A DNA stretch of 64,000 bases from Paenibacillus xylanexedens (GCF_007680605.1 NZ_VEIO01000001.1:2981276-3045275), one strand, 5' to 3'; counted from the first letter of the stretch, positions 19,838 through 30,126 are shown. The notes: generated from the sequence alone by a model not told the origin. Program-made: numbers and translations.

Positions 19838-19918
19838 TGCAGGCCTTCCTCTCTCCAAAACAGGTTGATTTCTTTCCTTGATTACGGATCATTATCCGCC
19901 ACGTCAGACCAAAAGAAA

Positions 19919-19959
19919 ATACACACAATGAAGTAAGATACTTACCTCAAGGTGTGTAT
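19919..19959. promoter_or_regulatory. Nested inverted repeats, candidate HxlR operator
   Basis: ATACACAC at 19919-19926 pairs with GTGTGTAT at 19952-19959. Between them lies the perfect dyad AAGTA-AGA-TACTT at 19931-19943. The position between the divergent oxidoreductase and HxlR genes suggests control of both. Confidence 0.5.
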
Positions 19960-20035
19960 GGACTTCGGCTTTACAGTTATGAGAAAATAAATAGTTATCC
20001 CTGTGAACACGTAAATATAAAACGAGGTGATATGA

Positions 20036-20404
20036 ATGAAAGAATATCGTTTGGGCATTGAAGCTACACTCGAAATCATTGGCGGCAAGTGGAAAGCCAT
20101 TATCATCTGTTTATTAATGTCTGGTGTCAAAAGAACTGGAGAACTAGAGCGCAGCATGCCCGGCATTTCCCAAAAAGTACTGATTCAACAATTACGCGAA
20201 TTGGAACGCGATGGTCTTGTCACAAGACAGGTTTATGAGCAAATGCCGCCCAAGGTCGAGTATCGGCTTACGGAATATGGTGTCACAGCGAATACGATTG
20301 TGGATGTGATGTGTACCTGGGGAAGAGATAATATTGCGCTCAGGCAGCAACACGGAGAAGACATTGTGTTGTTATCTGATGAACAAACCGAGCTCGAAGA
20401 ATGA
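20036..20404 (+). CDS. HxlR-family transcriptional regulator
   Basis: 122 residues with the family winged helix: LEIIGGKWKAIIICLLM, RTGELERSMPGISQKVLIQQ and LERDGLVTRQVYEQMPPKVE. GAGGTGATATGA precedes the ATG. HxlR proteins bind as dimers and often sense electrophiles or quinones through cysteines. Here the only Cys residues are in IIICLLM and VMCTWG. It is divergently transcribed from the flavodoxin-fold oxidoreductase, which it most likely regulates together with itself through the dyad at 19919-19959. Confidence 0.88.
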   Translation: MKEYRLGIEATLEIIGGKWKAIIICLLMSGVKRTGELERSMPGISQKVLIQQLRELERDGLVTRQVYEQMPPKVEYRLTEYGVTANTIVDVMCTWGRDNIALRQQHGEDIVLLSDEQTELEE

Positions 20405-20586
20405 AGCATCTCTCATCGAACCTTCATCTTCCATATCCCACCTATATAGTAAAATAACATTATAATTATTAATTTTGATGCAGGTTGGATTAATCCTTTA
20501 ATATAGCTCAATTGATATGACTTATCAACCGAAGTATTCAAGAAGATTGAGTTTATCCTATCTATATCATCAGGAGGTTTTTACGT

Positions 20587-21306
20587 ATGAAAAACTATAT
20601 TGTATTTGGTGCCAGTAAAGGATTGGGGGACGCATTTGTCCGCGGAGTGCCCCAGGCAGGAGATAAAGTATGGGTTGTATCCCGTAGCAAACCAGAAAGT
20701 CTGCAACTGGAGGACGGTGTACAGAGAGTATGGATTCAGGCCGATCTCTCGGAGCTTCAGGCTGCCAAACAGATTGCAGAGCAGCTTCGTAACGAAACAT
20801 TGGATGTGCTTATTTATAACGTAGGTATTTGGGAAAAGGAAGGATTTGAGGAACACTACACCTTCGATCAGGATAAGCCTTCCGATATTCAAGAGCTGAT
20901 CCATGTTAATATAACGTCCACCATTGTATGTATTCAAGCTCTACTACCTCAGCTTCGCAAGTCTGCCGCAGGCAAGATCATTCTCATCGGCTCCACAGCA
21001 GGTTTAAGCAATGCGGGCAGCACTCAGGTTTCTTTTGTTGCCTCCAAGTTTGCAATCCGTGGTATTACAGAAGCGCTTAGAGAACATACCCGGCAGGATC
21101 GCATAGCCGTTACTTGCATTAATCCGGGAGAGCTGGCAGCTGAAATTCCCTATGCAGAAGGAATCGAACGCGCACTATCCGAGTATGGCGGGACACGCAT
21201 TCCGCTTCAAGACATGGTTTCGATTGTCCGGTGTATCGTCAGCCTGTCCAATGCTGCCTGTGTAAAAGAGATTAACGTACCTGCTCTTACCGATATGAAC
21301 ACGTAG
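20587..21306 (+). CDS. SDR-family protein with Phe in place of the catalytic Tyr
   Basis: A 239-residue classical short-chain dehydrogenase/reductase fold: cofactor loop VFGASKGLGDAF, LIYNVGIWEK in place of NNAG, and the strand KIILIGSTAG with the active-site Ser. The usual YxxxK is SFVASKF here, that is Phe150 and Lys154. Loss of the tyrosine hydroxyl normally abolishes or severely reduces SDR chemistry, so the protein may bind NAD(P)H without catalysing redox, or use an altered mechanism. CAGGAGG precedes the ATG. It stands alone between the HxlR gene and a convergent LRR gene. Confidence 0.8.
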   Translation: MKNYIVFGASKGLGDAFVRGVPQAGDKVWVVSRSKPESLQLEDGVQRVWIQADLSELQAAKQIAEQLRNETLDVLIYNVGIWEKEGFEEHYTFDQDKPSDIQELIHVNITSTIVCIQALLPQLRKSAAGKIILIGSTAGLSNAGSTQVSFVASKFAIRGITEALREHTRQDRIAVTCINPGELAAEIPYAEGIERALSEYGGTRIPLQDMVSIVRCIVSLSNAACVKEINVPALTDMNT

Positions 21307-21350
21307 TAAAAAAGGATAGATTTTATTTTATTGTATGAATTCGCGTTGCT

Positions 21351-22379
21351 TCACATTAAATATCGGGATAGATGCTCGATCGCCATCGATTGTACTCGTT
21401 GTTGCTCAGGTATATGTTCATAGATGATATGTGACTTCTCCTGCTGGATGAGCTGTTCCCGTATAGCTGCAATGCGACCTTTATTAAAGTCAATAAAGCG
21501 GAAATCCACCTGCCGAAGCTGCTCAAGATCTGCCATTCTAGCAAAAGACGTTGCTTTGATGGCTGTGTTAATCTCTTTCAACTCCAAGACTTCCAGTGCA
21601 CGGGCTGTCCATAAGCACTCGATATCCTGAAGCGACTTCATGTAAACCAGTTCAATCTGTTTGAGCCGGGGCATCTGCGAGAAATCACAACATTGTTCCA
21701 GCTTCGGCAAGGATACATGCAAATACTCAAGTCCGTGCATCTGCTCCAGTCCCTGAATACTCATCAGCTTCCGCACCGAGCTAAGCTTAAGCATAGAAAT
21801 GGTGGACTGTGCCAGTACCTCAAGCTCGCTCTTTAATTCACAATGATCAAGGGACAGATACTGCAGTTTCCGCAATTCTGTTAAAATCTCGAGACAGTCC
21901 ACCGGACAGTTCAGGATGACGGTCTCCAGGCTTTGACATTTGCTTATCGGGGTCAGGCCTTTATATTTACCGTGCAGTTCAAGATACGTTAACTGTGGAT
22001 AGTGCTCGATAAAACTCAGATCGATCGCTTTGGCGGGTGAATTAACTCTCAGAAATACCAATTGTTTCAACGCTCCGAGTATTGTCAGATCCTGCACCTG
22101 TGCACAGTCCAGCTGTAAGACGGACACATGTTTCAACTGCGCTAAACGCCCAAGGAAGTTTGATGGATATTTCGCTTTAATATCCGCATTTGATATGTGA
22201 AGAATCAGATCAGGCCTGGCTGCAAAAACGTTCATATCCAATTCAGTCAAATCCTCATACGTATCCACGCCAACACGAAAATGAACCGTCCCTCTGCGGC
22301 GCAAATGCTGCACGGCCTGGTTCATTTTTTCTTCATTCCAGGGCATTCCCTGTATCGAAGCATGCCAAAATCGAGTCAT
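21351..22379 (-). CDS. Leucine-rich repeat protein
   Basis: 342 residues, no signal peptide, so probably cytoplasmic. From about residue 85 to 290 there are regular 20-24 residue repeats of LxxLxLxxC/N type (LKHVSVLQLDCAQVQDLTIL, LTYLELHGKYKGLTPISK, LQYLSLDHCELKSELEVL, LEYLHVSLPKLEQCCDF). The N-terminal 80 residues and the C-terminal helix cap it. Such solenoids mediate protein-protein contacts. I cannot name a partner. It lies alone between convergent and divergent neighbours. Confidence 0.7.
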   Translation of the reverse strand: MTRFWHASIQGMPWNEEKMNQAVQHLRRRGTVHFRVGVDTYEDLTELDMNVFAARPDLILHISNADIKAKYPSNFLGRLAQLKHVSVLQLDCAQVQDLTILGALKQLVFLRVNSPAKAIDLSFIEHYPQLTYLELHGKYKGLTPISKCQSLETVILNCPVDCLEILTELRKLQYLSLDHCELKSELEVLAQSTISMLKLSSVRKLMSIQGLEQMHGLEYLHVSLPKLEQCCDFSQMPRLKQIELVYMKSLQDIECLWTARALEVLELKEINTAIKATSFARMADLEQLRQVDFRFIDFNKGRIAAIREQLIQQEKSHIIYEHIPEQQRVQSMAIEHLSRYLM

Positions 22380-22609
22380 TACCCTTCCCCCTGTCCTGGT
22401 TCAGTCCTGTTCACATCATGCATTATCAATCCCGCTCATTTCATTATAAACAACCTTCCCTAAATGAACCACCATATGCGAACTAGCGTTTTCTTACCGC
22501 ATTCTTAATTTTTTTTTAATTCGACAAAAATATACACAAATCTATATTATATGCCGACATATAACTCAGAAGTTTTGAACTTCGTATTAAGAATCTGGGG
22601 AGATGGAAC

Positions 22610-24682
22610 ATGTCAAACATTTTTAAAAAGTGGGGGAAAAAAGGGGCTCGTACATCCAGTATGGCGAACACACTGGCTCTTGTGCTACTCATCATCATTG
22701 TTGTCGTATTTGCTGTACTCGGAACATTCATGTTCACAAGTACACGAAACATTCTGGTTCAACAGCAGGAGTCCATGCTCCAGACCAAAACACAAGCGAT
22801 TGTCAGTGAGTTCGATGCACTGTTTAAAGAAAAAGGCTCACTGGTCAAACAAATGTCCACTAACAAATTATTCAGGCAATACATAGAAACAACGAAGTCA
22901 TCTTCAGAAGCAGCCACTTCTACTTATGCTGCTGAAACAAGAGATACACTTGCTAAAATTGTGGAAGCAGAACCTTCATTCGCTGATGCATGGATTGCGG
23001 GCATGGACGGAAAAGGCTTCTGGTTACAAAACGACGGTGTCGTTTCCGCACCGGATTTTGATATTCAGGCACGTCCTTACTACCAGCCAGTGAAAGATGC
23101 AGACGGACTTTACTATTCTGATCCGTACATTGATGTATCTGCAGGCAAAGTACTCATGGGTATTTTTTATCCAATCAAGGATGATAACAACAACATGATC
23201 GGTTTTGCTGCAGCGGATATTGCCTTTGAAGATATTCCGAGCATAATGGAGAGTTACTCTCTAGGCAGCACCGGGTATTCCATTTTGTTATCCAAGAGCG
23301 GTGAAATCCTGTACCATCCGGATAAGAACAAAGTGTTAAAGGAAAATATCAAGAACGCTACAGGTGATATGGGAGAAGTCGGCAAAAAAATGATTGCTGG
23401 TGAATCCGGTATTCAGCTGATGAACGACAATGGGGAACGTCGTTACATCGGATATGCTACAAGCAAGGATACAGGCTGGTCTGTAGGTCTCACCATTTCG
23501 GAGAAAGAAGTTTTATCAGAACTTAGGACATTCACATGGCTTACCCTTGGCGGGTTCACTGCAGCTGCAATTCTTCTGGTCATTATCAGTTATATTACTC
23601 TTCGTCGTCTATTGCGCACCATCCCGCAGCTGCTGAGTAAGATCAAACAGATTGAGCAAGGTGATTTAACCGTTGAACTGGATATCAGATCCAATAATGA
23701 GATTGGACAAATTGCGAATGGCCTGAATTCCATGGTGAAGAAGATTCAAGGCATGTTGCAAATTGTTGGCAATTCAGCTCAAGTGCTGAATCATTCATCC
23801 AATGACTTGCAATCGATATCCTCCAGAACCGCTGTAACCATGAACGATACGTCTACGGCGATCAATGAAATTGCGAATGCAACCAATTATCAATCGATTG
23901 AAACGGAGAACATTTTACGTAAAACAGGCTCATTATCAAGCCAAATTGATGAAATTGCCGCTGATGCACAAGCGATGGGGTCCATGGTGCAAACCTCTGT
24001 TGATCAAAGCAGTCAAGGACTTGCGGTTGTGGAGCAACTGTCCAAATGGTCAGCGGAGAACCACAGTTCCACTCAATCCATCTCCTCCATTATTCAGGAG
24101 ATCGATCAGAGCCGGAATGAGATTTCCAGTTTTGTAGATACGGTAAAACAAATCGCATCTCAGACCAATCTGCTTGCGCTTAATGCTTCTATTGAAGCTG
24201 CACGCGCCGGGGAACATGGCCGAGGATTCGCTGTCGTCGCAGAAGAAGTTCGCAAGCTGGCAGAACAAACCGCTCTGGCTACAGAGGAGATTAACAAAAA
24301 AGTAAGTGTCATCGAAGAAAAAACATCCTTGTCTGTAGAACACACGATGCGAGGAATGAAAATTGCCGAAGAGAACACCAAATCTGTAGAAGACACGAAG
24401 CAGGTTTTCTACAACATCAACAAAGATTTGGAAGAACTGAAGTTGCGTATGGCACAGATCACGAACGGCACCTCTAGTGTGCATCAGCACAAAGATGAGA
24501 TTTTCCAGGCGCTGGAGATTATCTCCTCCACTACGGAAGAGAACTCTGCCTCAACGGAAGAAGTCAGCGCAAGCACACAGGAGCAACTGGAAAGTATTCA
24601 ACAAGTAGCCGATCTGTCCAATCAGTTGAATCAACTGTCTGCTAAACTGCAGGAAGAACTGAGTCATTTTAAAGTGCAATAA
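22610..24682 (+). CDS. Methyl-accepting chemotaxis protein (dCache sensor)
   Basis: 690 residues. TM1 spans about 24-46 and is followed by a large extracellular double-Cache domain (about 50-300, with [15 protein letters not shown] and [17 protein letters not shown], Cache landmarks). TM2 is about 306-330, HAMP about 332-385, then a cytoplasmic signalling rod with the highly conserved hairpin tip [20 protein letters not shown] near residue 521. It senses small extracellular ligands and controls CheA. GGGGAG precedes the ATG. A GCCGACAT element at 22553-22560 resembles a sigma-D -10 box, but a good -35 at the right distance is not visible. Confidence 0.92.
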   Translation: MSNIFKKWGKKGARTSSMANTLALVLLIIIVVVFAVLGTFMFTSTRNILVQQQESMLQTKTQAIVSEFDALFKEKGSLVKQMSTNKLFRQYIETTKSSSEAATSTYAAETRDTLAKIVEAEPSFADAWIAGMDGKGFWLQNDGVVSAPDFDIQARPYYQPVKDADGLYYSDPYIDVSAGKVLMGIFYPIKDDNNNMIGFAAADIAFEDIPSIMESYSLGSTGYSILLSKSGEILYHPDKNKVLKENIKNATGDMGEVGKKMIAGESGIQLMNDNGERRYIGYATSKDTGWSVGLTISEKEVLSELRTFTWLTLGGFTAAAILLVIISYITLRRLLRTIPQLLSKIKQIEQGDLTVELDIRSNNEIGQIANGLNSMVKKIQGMLQIVGNSAQVLNHSSNDLQSISSRTAVTMNDTSTAINEIANATNYQSIETENILRKTGSLSSQIDEIAADAQAMGSMVQTSVDQSSQGLAVVEQLSKWSAENHSSTQSISSIIQEIDQSRNEISSFVDTVKQIASQTNLLALNASIEAARAGEHGRGFAVVAEEVRKLAEQTALATEEINKKVSVIEEKTSLSVEHTMRGMKIAEENTKSVEDTKQVFYNINKDLEELKLRMAQITNGTSSVHQHKDEIFQALEIISSTTEENSASTEEVSASTQEQLESIQQVADLSNQLNQLSAKLQEELSHFKVQ

Positions 24683-24769
24683 GCTGTACCACCCTCCTGC
24701 TCTTCTCTTTTGTACGCGATCCATTTATTATTAAATACATGCGTACGAAGAGCACTGGAGGATGATGGA

Positions 24770-25960
24770 TTGATCATGAGATTTGCAAAACGAATGGATC
24801 ACTTTAGTGAAGGCATCTTCACCAAATTGCTGGAAATTAAGCGCCGCCGGCTGGAGAACGGGCAACCCGTCATCGATCTTAGCGTCGGAACACCCAATAT
24901 CCCGCCCGCTCCACACATCATGAAAGCACTCGGTGAAGCCGCCGCTGATCCGGCCAATTACATCTATGCTGTAAACGACCAGAAGGAACTGCTTCAGGCG
25001 GCAAGTGACTGGTACAGACGGCGATATCAAGTCGAGCTGAACCCGGCGACAGAAATCTGCTCGCTGCTCGGCTCGCAGGAAGGACTTGCACACATTTCCC
25101 TTTCTATTGTCGACGAAGGGGATCTTGTTCTGGTACCTGATCCCTGTTATCCGGTGTTTGCAGATGGCCCTCTTCTGGCCGGGGCTGAGCTATATTATAT
25201 GCCGCAAAAAGAGGAACATCATTATGTTATTCAATTACAAGACATCCCTGAGGCCATAGCCGAACGGGCTAAGTTCATGCTTGTATCGTATCCGAACAAT
25301 CCAACAACAGCGATGGCTCCCGACTCCTTTTATGAGGATTTGATCGCTTTTGCCAAAAAGTACGATATTATCGTATTGCATGATAACGCGTATAGCGAGC
25401 TTGTGTTTGACCAACAAACCTGCGGTAGTTTCCTGGCCTTTCCCGGTGCCATGGATGTAGGCATTGAATTTAACTCCCTATCCAAAACCTATGGACTAGC
25501 TGGAGCACGAATCGGTTTTTGTATGGGAAATTCGAAAGTTGTTTCCATGCTTAAAAAGCTGAAATCCAATATGGATTACGGCATGTTTATCCCGATTCAG
25601 AAGGCGGCAATAGCGGCCATTTCAGGTGACCAAAGTGATGTAGAGCGGGTAAGATCCATCTATGAAGAACGACGGGATATGCTGTGTGAAGGTTTTGCCA
25701 AGCTGGGATGGCCGATCAGCAAACCCGAAGCTACGATGTTCATTTGGACACGCATTCCCGCACATTACGATACGTCTGAGCAATTTGCTACTGATCTCGT
25801 CACACGGGCAGGTGTCATTGTTACACCAGGCAGCGCCTTTGGGCCTTCAGGCGAAGGATACGTCAGACTTGCTCTCGTTCAGGATATGGATCAACTGCAA
25901 CAAGCCCTTCACTACGTAGAAGCGAGCGGTATGCTGATTCCTGACAAGTTAGGCAGATAG
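24770..25960 (+). CDS. PLP-dependent class I/II aminotransferase
   Basis: 397 residues counted from a TTG at 24770 that has GGAGG eight bases upstream. An ATG follows 6 bases later, and an in-frame ATG further upstream lacks a binding site. Fold type I landmarks are VIDLSVGTPNIPP, YPNNPTTAMA, HDNAYSELVFD and the PLP-lysine loop FNSLSKTYGLAGARIG (Lys239), then YVRLALVQD near the end. The style is that of the DapL/YugH/PatA-like group, including LL-diaminopimelate and alanine-type aminotransferases. The exact amino acid donor cannot be told. It follows the chemoreceptor gene closely and ends at a strong bidirectional terminator. Confidence 0.88.
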   Translation: MIMRFAKRMDHFSEGIFTKLLEIKRRRLENGQPVIDLSVGTPNIPPAPHIMKALGEAAADPANYIYAVNDQKELLQAASDWYRRRYQVELNPATEICSLLGSQEGLAHISLSIVDEGDLVLVPDPCYPVFADGPLLAGAELYYMPQKEEHHYVIQLQDIPEAIAERAKFMLVSYPNNPTTAMAPDSFYEDLIAFAKKYDIIVLHDNAYSELVFDQQTCGSFLAFPGAMDVGIEFNSLSKTYGLAGARIGFCMGNSKVVSMLKKLKSNMDYGMFIPIQKAAIAAISGDQSDVERVRSIYEERRDMLCEGFAKLGWPISKPEATMFIWTRIPAHYDTSEQFATDLVTRAGVIVTPGSAFGPSGEGYVRLALVQDMDQLQQALHYVEASGMLIPDKLGR

Positions 25961-26018
25961 ATTGTAGTTTTTAGGATGTAGTGTGACATGTGATACAGAT
26001 TTGTTTTGAAACAAAAGT

Positions 26019-26058
26019 AAAAGCACCAAACCCTTCTGATTCGGGTTTGGTGCTTTTT
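26019..26058. terminator. Strong bidirectional terminator
   Basis: AAAAGCACCAAACCC and GGGTTTGGTGCTTTT form a perfect 15-pair stem with a 9-base loop and T/A tracts on both sides. It serves the aminotransferase and the convergent permease gene. Confidence 0.9.
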
Positions 26059-26069
26059 TACTTCAACCT

Positions 26070-28124
26070 TCATTTTACTGCTTTGCGCCAGTTCGATCGG
26101 TACATCAGATACAGGAAGTATGGTGTACCGATAATCGCGATGAGAATGCCTGACGGTATTTCTGTTGGAGCCATCACGGTTCTGCCAATCGTATCTGCGA
26201 GCACCAGCATTACGGCTCCGGCTAGCGCGGACAGAAACATCGACTGTCTCAGTTTGTGCCCTGTCAGCAACCGAACCATATGTGGTGCAATCAGACCGAT
26301 AAATCCAACCGTTCCAACACAAGCGACCGCTCCAGCCGCGAGCAGTACGCCCACAGTCATTGCCAATAAGCGAGTACGACGTACATTCACCCCAAGCCCG
26401 GAAGCGCTATTGTCGTCAAAGACAAGCAGTTCAAACTTGCGAGCAAGCCACCAGGCCACTGGTACCAAAATCAACAGGAATATAGCGATTACTTTGACCT
26501 GATCCCATGTACGGGCATACGTGCTGCCTGTCAGCCAGATATAACCGCTGCTGCCGTACACGGCACCGCGTACGATCAGAATCTGTATACCTGCGCCAGC
26601 AATGGCTGACATGGCAATCCCCAGCAATACAACGGCGGAAGGATTCAAGCCTTTTTTCCAAGAAAGAGAGAATACAACTGCAGCCGCAATGGCGGCACCT
26701 GCGATAGCGGCAACAGGCAACACATACATCGGCAGCCCGGGCCATAGAATGAACACCATCATGGCACCAAGCCCTGCGCCGGAAGATACACCTACAATCG
26801 ATGCATCTGCCAGTGGATTACGAACGGCCATCTGGATCAGCACCCCGCTAATGGCGAGAGCCGCCCCTGCCCCTGCAGCCACCAAAGTACGCGGGATACG
26901 AAGCTGAACGATGCCAGAAAACACCCCATCTGACTCGAACAAACTCTTGAGCAGGTCAGCTAGTGGAATACGCATTCCACCGAACATCGTACTGAGCAAC
27001 AGCAATAGAACCGTAATGGCAGAAAACAGAATTGCGATCGGCGTGAAGGCAAAACGTCGTACGCGCCCCCCCGTACTCATCGATGTCGTCATGCCAGCAC
27101 CATTTCCTGCTTTCATTCGAGTCAGCACGAGCCAGATAAGCCATGGTGCACCAATAATCGCCATCACAGCACCGGTTGGCAATTCCATACTGGAGTTGTG
27201 TATCATTTTGGCAAGAACATCTGCACCTACCAGCAACGCTGCCCCCCAGATGAAAACACCCGGAATCAAAAGCCGATTGGAGCGAACACCACTCAGACGA
27301 ACCAGATGTGGAGCAACCAGACCTACAAAACCGATAGGCCCGATTACACTGACGATCACGGCAGCCAGAATAACGGCAATGATCAGCCCGGCTGTTCGAG
27401 CAAGTCCAACTCTCTGACCCAAAGAAGAGGCTGTTGATTCATCCAGCTCCAACATATCCCACTGTTTGGACAGAACCAGAGCCAGAAGCGTTACGCCTGT
27501 GACCCAAGGCCAGACATAGTTCACACCTGTCCAGTCATTCTGGACAAGAGTCCCTGAACCCCAGAGAAATAAGCCTTGAGTTTCCATTGAGAAAAAAATA
27601 TGCAAGGCACTTGTGAATGAACCTAGCACCATGGACACGATCATACCCGATAACGCTAGTCGTACCGGCGTTGACGTACGCCCACCGCCCATAAAATAAG
27701 CTGCGAACGCTGCAACCAATCCGCCCATAGCAGCGAAAAGAAACGGGGACTGGCTGAGTATAGATGGAAAAAGAATGGCACCAAGCACCACAACAAAATA
27801 CGCTCCGGCATTAATCCCGAGTGTATCCGAAGCCGCAAGCGGGTTACGAGTGATCGTCTGTAACAACGCGCCGGCAACAGCCAGTGCACCCCCTGCCAGA
27901 ATACCGATTACGGTGCGCGGCATCCGCAAATCCCATACCATGTTATGTTCGAGTGTTTCTTGTCTGTTTGTAAGCGCGCCCCAAACATCATGCAACGAAA
28001 TGGCCGCTTCCCCATAACACAGACTTACAAAAAAAAGCACGATAAGGGCGGTTAGACCGCCCCCATAGATGCTTATCATACGCCAGCTCGTGGCTGGCTT
28101 CATTCCTTGTTGAGTCAGACTCAT
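26070..28124 (-). CDS. Fused double FecCD ferric-siderophore permease
   Basis: 684 residues consisting of two homologous FecCD (BtuC-type) permease halves in one chain, about residues 1-345 and 357-684, as in E. coli FhuB. Each half has the ATPase-contact motif (GFVGLVAPHLVRLSG and GFIGLIAPHMVRLLTG) and the GALLQTITRNPLAASDTLGI / GVLIQMAVRNPLADASIVGV signature. About 20 membrane helices are expected. It begins with ATGA overlapping the stop of the binding-protein gene, so translation is coupled. No ATPase gene follows, so it probably relies on a shared FhuC/YusV-like ATPase made elsewhere. Confidence 0.93.
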   Translation of the reverse strand: MSLTQQGMKPATSWRMISIYGGGLTALIVLFFVSLCYGEAAISLHDVWGALTNRQETLEHNMVWDLRMPRTVIGILAGGALAVAGALLQTITRNPLAASDTLGINAGAYFVVVLGAILFPSILSQSPFLFAAMGGLVAAFAAYFMGGGRTSTPVRLALSGMIVSMVLGSFTSALHIFFSMETQGLFLWGSGTLVQNDWTGVNYVWPWVTGVTLLALVLSKQWDMLELDESTASSLGQRVGLARTAGLIIAVILAAVIVSVIGPIGFVGLVAPHLVRLSGVRSNRLLIPGVFIWGAALLVGADVLAKMIHNSSMELPTGAVMAIIGAPWLIWLVLTRMKAGNGAGMTTSMSTGGRVRRFAFTPIAILFSAITVLLLLLSTMFGGMRIPLADLLKSLFESDGVFSGIVQLRIPRTLVAAGAGAALAISGVLIQMAVRNPLADASIVGVSSGAGLGAMMVFILWPGLPMYVLPVAAIAGAAIAAAVVFSLSWKKGLNPSAVVLLGIAMSAIAGAGIQILIVRGAVYGSSGYIWLTGSTYARTWDQVKVIAIFLLILVPVAWWLARKFELLVFDDNSASGLGVNVRRTRLLAMTVGVLLAAGAVACVGTVGFIGLIAPHMVRLLTGHKLRQSMFLSALAGAVMLVLADTIGRTVMAPTEIPSGILIAIIGTPYFLYLMYRSNWRKAVK

Positions 28125-29122
28125 TTGGTAATCGCCTCAACCACGCCGTCTACCAACACCTTGGAGGAAATCGGGCCGCCAAATGTCCATGTCGTACTTC
28201 CCAATTGATAGATGCGCTTTTCCTTCACAAAGTTCAGACCTTTCCAAACGGAATTATCCTTCATCGCTGTGCCAAATACATCATCGTCTGGCTGTGTAAT
28301 ATAGATAAAATTGCTATCTTGCACGGTTGATAAGGATTCAATCCCAACTGTAGAGAAACCGTAGTTTTCAAGTTTGTCCGGCTGCCAGTCATTCACCATG
28401 CCAATTTTGTTCAACGTACCCACTACAACCGAGTTGTCACTGAACATACGCAGGGAAGCTGCATTTTGATACGTGAATGCCTGTGTTAGTGCAAAGTGGA
28501 AGTTTTCTTTTCCGGCAGCTGCCAGCTTTTCTTTCGCTTCCACATAATGCTGATCCAAGTTGCTGAGTACTTCTTTTGCTTTATCTTCTTTGCCCAAAGC
28601 GGTTGCAATCGTATTAAAAATGGTCGTCATCTTGTCATAGTTGTAACCATCACCGTTGTATGGATCAAACTCCAGTGTTGGAGCAATAGCCTTCAACTGC
28701 TCATATACGTTTGAATTGTTATCGGCATTAGCAATGATTAGATCCGGCTTCAGTGCTGCAATAGCCTCCATATTCGGCTCACTGCGTGTTCCGATATCCG
28801 TAACACTGTCATCCAGAGCAGCTTGATCGGTTACATAAACTTTATAATTGGCATTATCTGCGTTACCCACAGGTTGAACCCCTAAAGCAACAACATCCTC
28901 TGTATATGTCCATTCCAGTGTCACGACACGTTTAGCGGGCTTGTCCAATGTAAATTCCCCACGATTATCTTGGACAGTAACCGGTCCAGCAGCCTCTTCA
29001 GCAGGAGCACTGCCCAAATTAGTATTTTTACTTGGTTCTGTTGTCGTAGCATTTTTGCCGCATCCAACCAGCACTAAAACAAATGCCATCATGATGAATA
29101 GTCCATGTAACCCTTTTTTCAT
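28121..29122 (-). CDS. Ferric-siderophore-binding lipoprotein
   Basis: 333 residues with a type II signal peptide and lipobox VLVGC, followed by a Thr/Ser/Glu tether and a PF01497 (FecB/FhuD-like) binding domain (DKPAKRVVTLEWTYTEDVVALG, ALKPDLIIANADNN, FIYITQPDDDVF). GAGGAG lies before the ATG and a Fur box 37 bases upstream. It delivers ferric siderophore to the fused permease encoded directly downstream. The sequence is in the style of iron-hydroxamate/YfiY-type proteins, but the ligand is unknown. Confidence 0.92.
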   Translation of the reverse strand: MKKGLHGLFIMMAFVLVLVGCGKNATTTEPSKNTNLGSAPAEEAAGPVTVQDNRGEFTLDKPAKRVVTLEWTYTEDVVALGVQPVGNADNANYKVYVTDQAALDDSVTDIGTRSEPNMEAIAALKPDLIIANADNNSNVYEQLKAIAPTLEFDPYNGDGYNYDKMTTIFNTIATALGKEDKAKEVLSNLDQHYVEAKEKLAAAGKENFHFALTQAFTYQNAASLRMFSDNSVVVGTLNKIGMVNDWQPDKLENYGFSTVGIESLSTVQDSNFIYITQPDDDVFGTAMKDNSVWKGLNFVKEKRIYQLGSTTWTFGGPISSKVLVDGVVEAITK

Positions 29123-29158
29123 ATCTCTAATCTCCTCTATGTTTGTATGTATTTATAT

Positions 29159-29177
29159 GATAACAATTATCATTATC
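29159..29177 (-). promoter_or_regulatory. Fur box of the binding protein-permease operon
   Basis: GATAACAATTATCATTATC matches 16 of 19 positions of the Fur consensus and sits just upstream of the lipoprotein start. Confidence 0.85.
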
Positions 29178-29242
29178 ACCTATGAACTTCTTTTTTGTCA
29201 ACGTCGTCTCATAATTTTCACATTCTTAATTACCAATAGAAA

Positions 29243-29277
29243 AAGGAAAGACATGCCCCTTGAGGCTGCCTTTCCTT
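29243..29277 (-). terminator. Terminator after cueP
   Basis: AAGGAAAG at 29243-29250 pairs with CTTTCCTT at 29270-29277. On the minus strand the stem is followed by TTTTT. It isolates cueP from the Fur-regulated operon. Confidence 0.75.
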
Positions 29278-29359
29278 GTCTTTATTGCATCTTTATATCA
29301 TCAGTTTGTATGTTGATCTGCTTTTCTTAGCTTGATGCTTGTTCGGCTTGAACCTCAGC

Positions 29360-29902
29360 TTAGATTAACTGCATTGTCGTGATACAGGTCTGATCCGTTT
29401 TGTATGTAGATAATTGTGTTTCAGCCACCTTCCCGCCGTGAACAATACGGATTGAATACGTTCTGTCACGCGGTACCCACAAATCCATAAATCCATTGGC
29501 ACCGGACTTCAACAGTTCATCTTTCATCAAGGTGTTGCCTTCGGAATCATGAATCGTCACACTGAATTGTTCATTCGCCATCTCTCCTCGGCAACCCGTT
29601 AAACTATGAATCTCACAGGGATGTGTCTGTTCTACATAAGGAGCAATGGAGAGAAAAAATTCGTCTTCCGGCAAATCGTAGGACGTTTCCTGGTTTCCCG
29701 CATCTGTCAAGGTTAACGTTGTCGCACTGATTGAAGCAGACTTCAGTGTTTCCCGGCCTGTACTGATCTCTTCAACCAGCTTTCGGATATCCGGTGCATC
29801 CGCTAGTTCGGTCTTCTTTTGGCCCGCCGTATTCGCGATCAAGTATGTTCCAAGTACGATTACAAGTGCCACACTAGCAATAATCCATAACGACTTTTTC
29901 AT
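29360..29902 (-). CDS. cueP: CueP-family metal-binding protein
   Basis: 180 residues with an N-terminal signal/anchor helix (residues 4-25). The mature domain carries the family cysteine cluster HPCEIHSLTGCRGE, followed by VTIHDSEGNTL and a C-terminal TDQTCITTMQLI, all characteristic of CueP, the copper-binding envelope protein first known from Salmonella. In Gram-positives it should be tethered to the outer membrane face and buffer copper. Placement beside iron-uptake genes is probably incidental, since it has its own terminator. No copper regulator box was identified. Confidence 0.8.
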   Translation of the reverse strand: MKKSLWIIASVALVIVLGTYLIANTAGQKKTELADAPDIRKLVEEISTGRETLKSASISATTLTLTDAGNQETSYDLPEDEFFLSIAPYVEQTHPCEIHSLTGCRGEMANEQFSVTIHDSEGNTLMKDELLKSGANGFMDLWVPRDRTYSIRIVHGGKVAETQLSTYKTDQTCITTMQLI

Positions 29903-30126
29903 TTGGCAACTCCCTTCTTATTGTTTTAATTATATAAGAAAAGGAGGGATACCGGACGAATTCAATGGACCATTTCACCATATATTCACATTTTTGGTTC
30001 TTTGATTAAGTTCGAAAATTAGTTACTAACTATACAGCATTTAAACGAACAAGTGCTCATACTTTTTGATCTGTGATTTCAAAATCCCCATCTAACTTGC
30101 AAATATAACTTGAAACATAAAAAAAA

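Noticed and set aside
22534..22560. Sigma-D promoter before the chemoreceptor gene
   Set aside because: GCCGACAT is a fair -10, but no TAAA-like -35 lies at the proper distance, so it was not listed as a feature.
26911..27417. 168-codon plus-strand ORF inside the fused permease gene
   Set aside because: Antisense to conserved FecCD coding sequence; its Pro/Thr/Ile-rich composition comes from the complement of membrane helices.
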